The translations under genes and the position numbers were made by a program. Below the pieces are notes generated by a model. It worked only from the letters and a program-made list of their open reading frames with translations. It did no database searches and had not been told where the DNA came from. From assembly GCF_945906775.1 (NCBI RefSeq), contig NZ_CAMDRE010000001.1, positions 248,001 to 312,000 on the forward strand: 64,000 nt of DNA, given 5' to 3'. Positions 44,058 to 53,013 of the stretch are shown here, in pieces. How positions within the stretch are numbered: position 1 is the first letter of the stretch; the number at the start of each line of letters is the position of its first letter. The DNA is from Citrobacter sp. Marseille-Q6884. GTDB taxonomy: Bacteria > Pseudomonadota > Gammaproteobacteria > Enterobacterales > Enterobacteriaceae.

Positions 44058-46924
44058 TCGTTCACTTTACGCTAAACGGCGTGGCACGCGAGATAAAGAG
44101 TCATCCCGGCGAAAACGTGCAGAAAATGCTGTTTGATCTTGGCATGCACTCCGTACGCAACAGCGATGATGGCTTCGGCTTCGCCGGTTCTGACGCCATT
44201 CTTTTTAACGGCTGCGTAGTCAACGCATCCCTGCTCATCGCCGCCCAGTTGGATCACGCCGAGATCCGCACGGCGGAGTCGTTGGGGAAATGGAATGCGC
44301 TGAGCCTGGTGCAACAGGCGATGATCGATGTTGGCGTCGTACAATCCGGTTATAACGATCCTGCCGCGGCGCTGATTATCAGCGATCTGCTCGATCGCAT
44401 CGCAAATCCGACGCGCGAAGAGATCGATGATGCGTTCTCGGGTCTGTTCAGCCGTGACGCTGGCTGGCAGCAGTATTATCAGGTTATCGATCTGGCGGTT
44501 GCCCGCAAAGCCGATCCGCAGACGAACATCGACATTGCCCCTACCTTCCGTGACGATCTGGCGGTCATCGGCAAACTCTATCCGAAGACGGACGCCGCCA
44601 CTATGGTGCAAGCGAAACCGTGCTACGTCGAAGACCGTGTGACGCCGGATGCCTGCATCATTAAAATGTTACGCAGCCCGCATCCCCACGCGCTGATTAC
44701 CCGTCTTGACGTCAGCAAAGCGGAAGCGTTGCCCGGCGTGGTTCACGTCATTACCCATCTCAACTGCCCTGATATTTATTACACCCCGGGCGGTCAGAGT
44801 GCCCCGGAACCCTCACCGCTTGACCGTCGCATGTTTGGCAAGAAATTGCGCCACGTCGGCGATCGCGTGGCTGCTGTTGTCGCGGAAAGTGAAGCGATCG
44901 CGCTGGCGGCGCTGAAACTGATTGACGTGGAATACGAGGTGCTTAAGCCGGTGATGTCAATCGACGAAGCGATGGCGGAAGATGCGCCGGTGGTCCACGA
45001 TGAACCGGTGGTCTATGTCGCAGGCGCGCCCGATACGCTGGAAGAGGATAACCAGCATGCGGCACAGCGCGGCGAGCATATGATCATCAACTTCCCGATT
45101 GGCTCACGTCCACGGAAAAATATCGCCGCCAGCATCCATGGTCATATTGGCGATATGGAAAAAGGTTTTGCCGATGCCGATGTGATCATCGAGCGTACCT
45201 ATACCTCGACGCAAGCCCAGCAATGCCCGACAGAACCCCATATCTGCTTTACCCGCATGGACGGCGATCGTCTGGTGATCCACGCTTCAACTCAGGTGCC
45301 GTGGCACCTTCGCCGCCAGGTCGCGCGCCTTGTCGGTATGAAACAGCACAAAGTCCACGTGATTAAAGAGCGCGTAGGCGGCGGCTTTGGCTCCAAGCAG
45401 GATATCCTGTTGGAAGAAGTCTGCGCGTGGGCGACCTGCGTCACTGGCCGTCCGGTCTACTTCCGTTACACCCGTGAAGAAGAGTTTATTGCCAACACCT
45501 CTCGTCACGTTGCCAAAGTGACGGTGAAACTTGGCGCGAAAAAAGATGGACGCCTGACGGCGGTGAAAATGGATTTCCGTGCCAACACGGGTCCTTACGG
45601 CAACCATTCACTCACCGTGCCATGCAACGGTCCGGCGCTGTCGCTGCCGCTGTATCCTTGTGATAACGTCGATTTCCAGGTCACCACCTACTACAGCAAT
45701 ATCTGTCCTACCGGGGCATATCAGGGCTATGGCGCACCGAAAGGTAACTTTGCTATCACCATGGCGCTGGCGGAGTTGGCCGAGCAGCTACAGATCGATC
45801 AACTGGAGATCATTGAACGTAACCGCGTCCATGAAGGCCAGGAACTGAAGATCCTGGGCGCAATCGGCGAAGGTAAAGCCCCGACATCGGTTCCGTCCGC
45901 GGCCAGCTGTGCGCTGGAGGAGATCCTGCGCCAGGGACGCGAAATGATCCAATGGTCATCCCCGAAACCGCATGACGGCGACTGGCGGGTCGGTCGCGGC
46001 GTCGCCATTATTATGCAGAAATCCGGGATCCCGGATATCGATCAGGCAAACTGCATGATCAAGCTGGAATCTGACGGTACCTTTATCGTTCATTCCGGCG
46101 GGGCTGATATCGGAACCGGGCTTGATACGGTGGTGACCAAACTGGCGGCTGAAGTCCTGCACTGCCCGCCTCAGGATGTCCATGTTATCTCCGGCGACAC
46201 CGATCACGCGCTGTTCGATAAAGGCGCTTACGCCTCGTCCGGGACCTGCTTCTCGGGTAACGCCGCGCGTAAAGCAGCGGAAAATCTGCGCGAAAAAATC
46301 CTCTTCCACGGCGCGCAAATGCTGGGTGAGCCGCTGGCCGATGTCGCGCTGGCCGCACCGGGATTCGTGCGCGGTAAGCAGGGGCAAGTCAGCTTTGGCG
46401 ATATCGCCCATAAAGCCGAAACCGGCACCGGATTCGGTACGCTGGTGGCGACAGCCAGCTATATCACCGCCGATTTTGCCTTCCCGTATGGCGCTAACTT
46501 TGCCGAGGTGGCGGTGAACACCCGCACCGGTGAAATCCGCCTGGATAAGTTCTATGCGCTGCTCGACTGCGGCACGCCGGTCAACCCGGAACTGGCTCTT
46601 GGGCAAATTTACGGTGCCTCCATGCGCGCCATCGGTCACAGCCTGACAGAAGAGATTATCTACGACGCCGGAGGCCATCCGCTGACGCGCGATTTACGCA
46701 GCTACGGCGCACCGAAAATCGGCGATATTCCGCGAGATTTCCGCGCGGTGCTGGTACCGAGCGATGACAAAGTGGGTCCCTTTGGTGCGAAGTCGATCTC
46801 TGAAATTGGCGTCAATGGCGCAGCCCCGGCGATTGCTACCGCCATTCACGATGCCTGCGGCGTCTGGCTGCGCGAATGGCATTTTACACCGGAGAAAATA
46901 CTCAACGGCTTAGGAAAAATATAA
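44054..46924 (+). CDS. xdhD: XdhD, molybdenum hydroxylase with degenerate Fe-S domain
   Basis: A 956-residue fused protein. Residues 1-150 have the fold order of the [2Fe-2S] subunit, but the cysteine ligands are gone: SDDGFGFAGSD replaces the CxxxxCGxC segment, VVQSGYNDP replaces QCGFCTP, and GLFSRDAGW replaces NLCRCTGY. Residues from about 180 form the Mo-cofactor region with GGGFGSKQD, GAYQGYGAPKG, GGADIGTGLDTVV and the active-site loop GAKSISEIGVNGAAP, which keeps the glutamate. It is the probable selenium-dependent hydroxylase of this island, acting on purines or urate. The electron route must bypass its own Fe-S domain, perhaps through YgfK and YgfM. Confidence 0.94.
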   Translation: MIVHFTLNGVAREIKSHPGENVQKMLFDLGMHSVRNSDDGFGFAGSDAILFNGCVVNASLLIAAQLDHAEIRTAESLGKWNALSLVQQAMIDVGVVQSGYNDPAAALIISDLLDRIANPTREEIDDAFSGLFSRDAGWQQYYQVIDLAVARKADPQTNIDIAPTFRDDLAVIGKLYPKTDAATMVQAKPCYVEDRVTPDACIIKMLRSPHPHALITRLDVSKAEALPGVVHVITHLNCPDIYYTPGGQSAPEPSPLDRRMFGKKLRHVGDRVAAVVAESEAIALAALKLIDVEYEVLKPVMSIDEAMAEDAPVVHDEPVVYVAGAPDTLEEDNQHAAQRGEHMIINFPIGSRPRKNIAASIHGHIGDMEKGFADADVIIERTYTSTQAQQCPTEPHICFTRMDGDRLVIHASTQVPWHLRRQVARLVGMKQHKVHVIKERVGGGFGSKQDILLEEVCAWATCVTGRPVYFRYTREEEFIANTSRHVAKVTVKLGAKKDGRLTAVKMDFRANTGPYGNHSLTVPCNGPALSLPLYPCDNVDFQVTTYYSNICPTGAYQGYGAPKGNFAITMALAELAEQLQIDQLEIIERNRVHEGQELKILGAIGEGKAPTSVPSAASCALEEILRQGREMIQWSSPKPHDGDWRVGRGVAIIMQKSGIPDIDQANCMIKLESDGTFIVHSGGADIGTGLDTVVTKLAAEVLHCPPQDVHVISGDTDHALFDKGAYASSGTCFSGNAARKAAENLREKILFHGAQMLGEPLADVALAAPGFVRGKQGQVSFGDIAHKAETGTGFGTLVATASYITADFAFPYGANFAEVAVNTRTGEIRLDKFYALLDCGTPVNPELALGQIYGASMRAIGHSLTEEIIYDAGGHPLTRDLRSYGAPKIGDIPRDFRAVLVPSDDKVGPFGAKSISEIGVNGAAPAIATAIHDACGVWLREWHFTPEKILNGLGKI

Positions 46925-46934
46925 CCACAACAAG

Positions 46935-46954
46935 CAGGCCGCTGCGGCGGCCTG
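46935..46954 (+). terminator. Hairpin after xdhD
   Basis: CAGGCCGC (46935-46942) and GCGGCCTG (46947-46954) form an 8-bp GC stem with a tetraloop, 11 bp after the xdhD stop. No U run follows, so termination is partial at best. Confidence 0.5.
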
Positions 46955-47090
46955 TCTCAGTGATTCAATAATTATTAAATTGCCGTCTGCGAATTGAGAT
47001 ATGCATTTCTCAGGGCGTCCTGCGTCCAAAATTCCCAGAATTTTATTCTGCTGAATCAGATGATCAAATTTGCTTTAGAGGAGTAAAGGG

Positions 47091-48491
47091 ATGTCTGATA
47101 TAACCCGTGCAGGTTCCGATCTGATTTACGAACTGGAGGATCGCCCTCCTTTTCATCAGTCGCTCATTGGGGCAATCACCCACTTACTGGCGATTTTCGT
47201 TCCCATGGTCACGCCCGCGCTGATCGTCGGGGCCACACTGCAACTTTCCCCTGAAACCACGGCTTATCTGGTTTCAATGGCCATGATCGCCTCGGGAATC
47301 GGCACCTGGCTACAGGTCAATCGCTACGGCATTGTCGGTTCCGGTTTGCTGTCGATACAGTCGGTTAATTTCTCCTTTGTCACGGTGATGATCGCACTGG
47401 GCAGCAGCATGAAAAGCGATGGCTTCCATGAAGAGTTGATCATGTCCTCGCTGCTTGGCGTGTCATTCGTCGGCGCGTTTCTGGTGGTGGGATCGTCTTT
47501 TGTTTTGCCTTATCTCCGCCGCGTGATCACCCCAACCGTCAGCGGCATCGTCGTGTTGATGATCGGCCTGAGCTTAATCAAAGTCGGGATTATTGATTTT
47601 GGCGGCGGCTTCGCCGCGAAGAGCAGCGGAACCTACGGCAACTACGAAAATCTTGGCGTCGGCTTACTGGTGCTGGTGGTGGTGATTGGCTTCAACTGCT
47701 GTCGCAGTCCGTTGTTACGCATGGGGGGCATCGCCATTGGGTTGATGGTCGGCTACGTGGTTTCACTGTTTCTGGGGATGGTGGATTTTCGCAGTATGCA
47801 AAACCTGCCGCTTATCACGATACCGATCCCGTTCAAATACGGCTTTCACTTCAGCTTTCACCACTTTTTGGTTGTCGGCACCATTTACTTACTGAGCGTA
47901 CTGGAAGCCGTCGGCGATATCACCGCAACGGCGATGGTCTCCCGACGCCCGATTCAGGGCGATGAGTATCAGTCTCGCCTGAAAGGCGGCGTGCTGGCGG
48001 ACGGACTGGTCTCGGTTATCGCATCGGCTCTCGGCTCGCTGCCGCTCACTACCTTCGCGCAAAACAACGGCGTGATCCAAATGACCGGCGTCGCTTCTCG
48101 TTATATCGGCCGTACCATCGCCGTCATGCTGATCATCCTCGGACTGTTTCCGATGATTGGCGGCTTCTTTACCACCATTCCTTCTGCGGTGCTCGGCGGC
48201 GCCATGACGCTGATGTTCTCGATGATCGCGATAGCCGGGATACGCATCATTATTTCGAACGGATTAAAACGGCGCGAAACGCTGATTGTCGCCACCTCTC
48301 TCGGACTGGGACTCGGCGTGTCGTACGACCCGGAAATTTTCAAAATATTACCCGCATCAATTTATGTGCTGGTGGAGAACCCCATCTGCGCAGGCGGGCT
48401 GACCGCAATTTTGCTGAATATCATTCTCCCCGGCGGTTATCGGCAGGAAGACGTCCTGCCAGCCATAGCCTCTGCGGAAGAAACGGATTAA
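47091..48491 (+). CDS. xanQ: Xanthine permease XanQ
   Basis: A 466-residue, 14-segment NAT/NCS2 transporter that imports xanthine with protons. The family signature loop is QNNGVIQMTGVASRYIG, and the TM8 segment has the conserved LSVLEAVGDITATAMV glutamate. Very close to E. coli XanQ over the full length. It follows xdhD by 166 bp, with a GAGGAGT ribosome site, and has its own upstream space, so a separate promoter is possible. Confidence 0.96.
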   Translation: MSDITRAGSDLIYELEDRPPFHQSLIGAITHLLAIFVPMVTPALIVGATLQLSPETTAYLVSMAMIASGIGTWLQVNRYGIVGSGLLSIQSVNFSFVTVMIALGSSMKSDGFHEELIMSSLLGVSFVGAFLVVGSSFVLPYLRRVITPTVSGIVVLMIGLSLIKVGIIDFGGGFAAKSSGTYGNYENLGVGLLVLVVVIGFNCCRSPLLRMGGIAIGLMVGYVVSLFLGMVDFRSMQNLPLITIPIPFKYGFHFSFHHFLVVGTIYLLSVLEAVGDITATAMVSRRPIQGDEYQSRLKGGVLADGLVSVIASALGSLPLTTFAQNNGVIQMTGVASRYIGRTIAVMLIILGLFPMIGGFFTTIPSAVLGGAMTLMFSMIAIAGIRIIISNGLKRRETLIVATSLGLGLGVSYDPEIFKILPASIYVLVENPICAGGLTAILLNIILPGGYRQEDVLPAIASAEETD

Positions 48492-48509
48492 ACGTTAAAG
48501 GAGCTCACA

Positions 48510-49826
48510 ATGGCCGGAGAAAACACGCTAAAAGCCGTGCGTGGTAGTTTTATCGACATTACGCGCACCATCGAACATCCCGAGGAGATCGAGTCAGCGC
48601 TGCGGCATATCGAAGACGGACTGTTATTAATCCGTCAGGGAAAAGTCGAGTGGTTTGGTGAATGGGAGAAGGGAAAACATCTGGTTCCCGACTCCATTCG
48701 TATCCGCGATTATCGCGGCAAGCTGGTGGTGCCCGGTTTTGTCGATACCCATATCCACTATCCGCAAAGCGAAATGGTGGGGGCGTACGGTGAACAGCTG
48801 CTGGAGTGGCTGAACAAACACACGTTCCCCACCGAGCGGCGTTACCAGGATCTGGAATATGCTCGCGAGATGTCGTCCTTTTTCCTGAAACAGTTGTTAC
48901 GTAATGGCACCACCACGGCTCTGGTTTTCGGCACGGTGCATCCGCAGTCGGTGGATGCGCTGTTTGAAGTCGCCAGCCATATCAATATGCGCATGATCGC
49001 AGGCAAGGTGATGATGGATCGTAATGCGCCGGACTACCTGCTGGACGATGCCGAAAGCAGCTATCTGCAAAGCAAGGCGCTGATACAGCGCTGGCATAAA
49101 AATGGACGACTACTGTATGCCATTACGCCGCGCTTCGCCCCAACCTCCTCACCAGAGCAGTTAGCCATGGCTCAACGTCTGCGGGAAGAGTTTCCAGATA
49201 CGTGGGTGCATACCCACCTGTGTGAGAACAAAGAGGAGATAGCCTGGGTAAAAGAGCTGTATCCCGACCATGACGGCTACCTTGACGTATACCACCAGTA
49301 TGGGTTGACCGGTAAAAACTGCGTCTTCGCCCACTGTGTGCATCTGGAAGAAAAAGAGTGGGATCGCCTGAGTGAAACCGACTCCACCATCGCATTTTGC
49401 CCGACCTCTAACCTGTACCTCGGCAGCGGCTTGTTTAACCTGCAAAAAGCCTGGCGTAAGAAAATCAAAGTGGGATTGGGAACCGACATCGGTGCGGGCA
49501 CCACGTTCAATATGCTGCAAACGCTGAATGAAGCCTACAAAGTGGTGCAACTACAGGGCTACAGACTCTCCGCCTATGAAGCGTTTTACCTCGCCACACT
49601 CGGTGGTGCAAAAGCACTGGGTCTGGATGCACTGATAGGTAACTTCACCCCGGGCAAAGAGGCCGATTTCGTGGTGCTGGAGCCAACGGCGACGCCGTTG
49701 CAGCAACTACGCTACGACAACTCGGTCACCCTGGTCGATAAGTTGTTCGTGATGATGACGCTGGGCGACGATCGTTCCATCTATCGCACCTATATCGATG
49801 GTCGCCTGGTTTATGAACGTACCTGA
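48510..49826 (+). CDS. guaD: Guanine deaminase GuaD
   Basis: A 438-residue zinc amidohydrolase that turns guanine into xanthine and ammonia, feeding the Xdh enzymes. Zinc ligands and active-site motifs are visible: VDTHIHYPQSEM, HTHLCEN, FAHCVHLEEKEWDRL and LGTDIGAGTTFNM. The start has AAAGGAG upstream. It follows xanQ by 18 bp and is surely in the same operon. Confidence 0.96.
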   Translation: MAGENTLKAVRGSFIDITRTIEHPEEIESALRHIEDGLLLIRQGKVEWFGEWEKGKHLVPDSIRIRDYRGKLVVPGFVDTHIHYPQSEMVGAYGEQLLEWLNKHTFPTERRYQDLEYAREMSSFFLKQLLRNGTTTALVFGTVHPQSVDALFEVASHINMRMIAGKVMMDRNAPDYLLDDAESSYLQSKALIQRWHKNGRLLYAITPRFAPTSSPEQLAMAQRLREEFPDTWVHTHLCENKEEIAWVKELYPDHDGYLDVYHQYGLTGKNCVFAHCVHLEEKEWDRLSETDSTIAFCPTSNLYLGSGLFNLQKAWRKKIKVGLGTDIGAGTTFNMLQTLNEAYKVVQLQGYRLSAYEAFYLATLGGAKALGLDALIGNFTPGKEADFVVLEPTATPLQQLRYDNSVTLVDKLFVMMTLGDDRSIYRTYIDGRLVYERT

Positions 49827-49858
49827 CGAAACATTAACACTCTGCTGAGGACATCATT

Positions 49859-51226
49859 ATGTCTGGAGATACTTTGCATACCCCCGACGCATCGCAACCC
49901 CGCGGTGCGCTGGATGCTTATTTCAACATCTCGGCTCGCGGCAGTACGGTTCGCCAGGAAGTTCTGGCGGGGCTCACCACCTTCCTGGCAATGGTTTATT
50001 CGGTCATTGTGGTTCCCGGAATGTTGGGCAAAGCGGGCTTCCCCCCCGCCGCCGTGTTTGTCGCAACCTGTCTGGTGGCAGGCTTCGGTTCGCTGCTGAT
50101 GGGGCTATGGGCGAATCTGCCGATGGCGATCGGCTGCGCCATCTCATTAACGGCCTTTACCGCCTTCAGTCTGGTGCTGGGGCAACATATTAGCGTTCCC
50201 GTTGCCCTTGGCGCGGTATTTCTGATGGGGGTCATCTTCACGGGGATTTCGGTGACCGGCGTTCGTACCTGGATATTGCGCAATCTGCCGATGGGGATCG
50301 CACACGGTACGGGCATTGGCATTGGGCTGTTTCTACTGCTTATCGCGGCAAACGGCGTGGGAATGGTGATCAAGAACCCACTGGAAGGTTTGCCGGTCGC
50401 GCTCGGCTCGTTTACCTCTTTCCCGGTCATCATGAGTCTGCTGGGTCTGGCGGTCATATTTGGCCTGGAAAAAAGCCGCATTCCCGGTGGGATCTTGTTG
50501 GTGATTATCGCGATCTCCATCATCGGCCTGATCTTTGACCCTGCCGTCCAGTTTCACGGTCTGGTCGCCATGCCCAGCCTGAGTGGTGCAGACGGTAAGT
50601 CACTGATATTTAGCCTTGATATTATGGGGGCGCTACAGCCGACCGTACTGCCCAGCGTCCTTGCCCTGGTCATGACCGCCGTATTCGATGCCACCGGTAC
50701 GATCCGCGCCGTCGCCGGACAGGCCAACCTGCTGGATAAAGATAATCAGATTATCAATGGCGGCAAAGCCCTGACCAGCGACTCCATCAGTTCTGTCTTC
50801 TCCGGCTTAGTCGGCGCGGCCCCCGCCGCCGTGTATATCGAATCTGCAGCCGGGACTGCTGCCGGTGGTAAAACCGGGTTGACGGCGGTCGTCGTCGGCG
50901 CGCTGTTCCTGTTAATCCTGTTCTTATCCCCTCTTTCCTATCTGATCCCCGGCTACGCTACCGCTCCGGCACTGATGTATGTGGGATTACTGATGCTGAG
51001 TAATGTGTCGAAACTCGACTTCAACGACTTTATCGACGCCATGGCAGGCCTGGTTTGTGCCGTATTCATCGTTCTGACCTGCAATATCGTCACTGGCATC
51101 ATGTTAGGTTTTGTCACGCTGGTCGTCGGGCGCGTCTTTGCCCGTGAGTGGCAAAAACTGAATATCGGGACGGTGCTGATTGCCGTCGCGCTGGTGGCAT
51201 TCTATGCGGGAGGTTGGGCGATTTAA
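49859..51226 (+). CDS. ghxQ: Guanine/hypoxanthine permease GhxQ
   Basis: A 455-residue NCS2 transporter of the AzgA-like branch (YgfQ). Family signatures are AGLTTFLAMVYSVIVVP, FVATCLVAGFGSLLMG and the AVFDATGTIRAVA segment with its acidic residue. It imports guanine and hypoxanthine, which GuaD and Xdh then use. It is 32 bp after guaD, with GAGGAC as ribosome site. Confidence 0.95.
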   Translation: MSGDTLHTPDASQPRGALDAYFNISARGSTVRQEVLAGLTTFLAMVYSVIVVPGMLGKAGFPPAAVFVATCLVAGFGSLLMGLWANLPMAIGCAISLTAFTAFSLVLGQHISVPVALGAVFLMGVIFTGISVTGVRTWILRNLPMGIAHGTGIGIGLFLLLIAANGVGMVIKNPLEGLPVALGSFTSFPVIMSLLGLAVIFGLEKSRIPGGILLVIIAISIIGLIFDPAVQFHGLVAMPSLSGADGKSLIFSLDIMGALQPTVLPSVLALVMTAVFDATGTIRAVAGQANLLDKDNQIINGGKALTSDSISSVFSGLVGAAPAAVYIESAAGTAAGGKTGLTAVVVGALFLLILFLSPLSYLIPGYATAPALMYVGLLMLSNVSKLDFNDFIDAMAGLVCAVFIVLTCNIVTGIMLGFVTLVVGRVFAREWQKLNIGTVLIAVALVAFYAGGWAI

Positions 51227-51264
51227 ACGCCCGGCCAGATGGGATTTGAGATTCCCATGTTAAC

Positions 51265-51295
51265 ACCCGGCATCCGCGTGTTGCGCGTGCCGGGT
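51265..51295 (+). other. Intercistronic hairpin ghxQ-uacT
   Basis: ACCCGGCA (51265-51272) and TGCCGGGT (51288-51295) form the outer stem, with CGCG/CGCG inside. It lies in the short gap where E. coli has ygfS and ygfT. It may be a partial terminator. Confidence 0.5.
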
Positions 51296-51309
51296 TAAGG
51301 AGAAAATGC

Positions 51310-52755
51310 ATGAGCGCCATAGATTCTCAGGTTCCCCCTCCGGCGGGGAAAGGTCATGCAGTTGATGAGGTCGATCAGATATTATCCCCGGGAAAGCTGG
51401 TCATTCTGGGGCTGCAACATGTGCTGGTGATGTATGCGGGCGCCGTCGCCGTCCCGCTCATGATTGGCGACAGTCTCGGGTTGAGCAAAGAGTCGGTTGC
51501 CATGCTGATAAGCTCAGATCTATTTTGCTGCGGCGTGGTGACTCTGCTGCAATGTATTGGCATCGGTCGCTTTATGGGGATCCGCTTGCCGGTCATTATG
51601 TCCGTGACATTCGCGGCGGTGACGCCAATGATCGCCATCGGCATGAATCCCGATATTGGCCTGTTGGGCATTTTTGGCGCCACGATTGCCGCAGGGATTA
51701 TTACCACGCTGTTGGCCCCGCTGATCGGACGCTTAATCCCGTTATTTCCACCGCTGGTGACCGGCGTTGTGATTACCTCTATTGGCTTGAGTATTATTCA
51801 GGTTGGCGTTGACTGGGCCGCCGGAGGAAAAGGCAACCCGGAGTACGGTAACCCAGTGTATTTGGGCATCTCATTTGCAGTACTGATTTTTATTTTATTG
51901 ATCACCCGCTACGCCAAAGGTTTTATGTCCAACGTCGCCGTCCTGTTGGGCATTATTTTCGGCTTTGCGCTGTCGTGGATGATGAACGAAGTCAACCTGT
52001 CCGGTCTGCAGGACGCTTCGTGGTTCGCTATCGTTACCCCCATGGCCTTCGGCACGCCCGTCTTCGATCCCGTATCCATTCTGACGATGACCGCGGTATT
52101 GATTATTGTCTTTATCGAATCGATGGGGATGTTCCTTGCGCTCGGTGAGATTGTCGGTCGCAAACTTTCGCCTCAGGATATTATCCGCGGGCTGCGGGTC
52201 GATGGCATTGGTTCCGTGATTGGCGGGCTGTTCAATAGCTTTCCGCATACGTCCTTCTCGCAAAACGTCGGACTGGTGAGCGTGACGCGCGTGTATAGCC
52301 GCTGGGTATGCATCGCTTCCGGTATCATTCTGATTTTATTCGGCATGGTGCCCAAAATGGCCGTACTGGTCGCCTCGATCCCACAGTTTGTGCTCGGCGG
52401 CGCGGGACTGGTGATGTTCGGAATGGTGCTGGCAACGGGGATTCGCATTTTATCCCGCTGCAACTACACGACCAATCGTTACAACCTCTACATTGTGGCA
52501 ATCAGTCTGGGTGTCGGCATGACGCCGACGCTTTCGCATGATTTCTTTTCCAAACTGCCTGCGGTGCTACAACCGCTGCTGCATAGCGGCATCATGCTGG
52601 CAACGGTCAGCGCGGTTGTCCTTAATCTCTTCTTTAATGGCTATCGGCATCACACCGAACTGGCGCAAGAAACCACGCATACAGGTGCCAAAGTTCGTAC
52701 GGTTCGCATGTGGTTACTGATGCGAAAACTGAAAAAAAGCCAGCGGGATGAATAA
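51310..52755 (+). CDS. uacT: Urate permease UacT (YgfU)
   Basis: A 481-residue NAT/NCS2 transporter that takes up uric acid with protons. TM8 has VFIESMGMFLALGEIVGR and the signature loop SQNVGLVSVTRVYSRW, matching the urate-type members. The C-terminal cytoplasmic tail is basic. The start has AAGGAG nearby. Urate import right after the purine deaminase and permease genes agrees with the urate-fermenting role of the island. Confidence 0.95.
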   Translation: MSAIDSQVPPPAGKGHAVDEVDQILSPGKLVILGLQHVLVMYAGAVAVPLMIGDSLGLSKESVAMLISSDLFCCGVVTLLQCIGIGRFMGIRLPVIMSVTFAAVTPMIAIGMNPDIGLLGIFGATIAAGIITTLLAPLIGRLIPLFPPLVTGVVITSIGLSIIQVGVDWAAGGKGNPEYGNPVYLGISFAVLIFILLITRYAKGFMSNVAVLLGIIFGFALSWMMNEVNLSGLQDASWFAIVTPMAFGTPVFDPVSILTMTAVLIIVFIESMGMFLALGEIVGRKLSPQDIIRGLRVDGIGSVIGGLFNSFPHTSFSQNVGLVSVTRVYSRWVCIASGIILILFGMVPKMAVLVASIPQFVLGGAGLVMFGMVLATGIRILSRCNYTTNRYNLYIVAISLGVGMTPTLSHDFFSKLPAVLQPLLHSGIMLATVSAVVLNLFFNGYRHHTELAQETTHTGAKVRTVRMWLLMRKLKKSQRDE

Positions 52756-52756
52756 G

Positions 52757-52882
52757 ATGAGCCTGTTACTGCGTAGTATTATTAGCCTTCTGCTGCTAAT
52801 GCTCATGGCAATACCCGCCGTTTCTGAGGGTATCGCCCTGGGCATAGAGAGTCGGTTTCATTTTTTGATGCTGCTTTTTTAA
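52757..52882 (+). CDS. Small hydrophobic protein, 41 residues
   Basis: Starts with ATG one base after the uacT stop and encodes 41 residues: a basic start (MSLLLRS), one strong hydrophobic stretch (IISLLLLMLMAIPAV) and a polar-then-hydrophobic tail. A nearby ATG at 52748 would add MNK and overlap uacT. The stop is followed by a terminator hairpin, so it would be the last gene of the operon. It resembles the small single-membrane proteins described in E. coli. I think a similar one lies at this place there (possibly yqfG), but I am not sure enough to name it. Confidence 0.6.
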   Translation: MSLLLRSIISLLLLMLMAIPAVSEGIALGIESRFHFLMLLF

Positions 52883-52894
52883 CGCTCCACTTTG

Positions 52895-52926
52895 ACTGGC
52901 ATTCTTGCGCGGCAGTGAATGCCAGT
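52895..52926 (+). terminator. Terminator at the end of the purine transporter operon
   Basis: ACTGGCATTC (52895-52904) and GAATGCCAGT (52917-52926) form a perfect 10-bp stem, followed by TT and then C-rich sequence. Confidence 0.65.
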
Positions 52927-53013
52927 TTCCCACGCCTCAAGCACACCCCCGGTTAATCAATCTCTCACAATTAAGCATATAATAGAGTGCGCTTATGATT
53001 GATGGTGGATGCG

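Noticed and set aside
46925..47090. Purine riboswitch in front of xanQ
   Set aside because: No conserved three-way junction or loop sequences of a purine aptamer are visible, and such riboswitches are not expected in enterobacteria.
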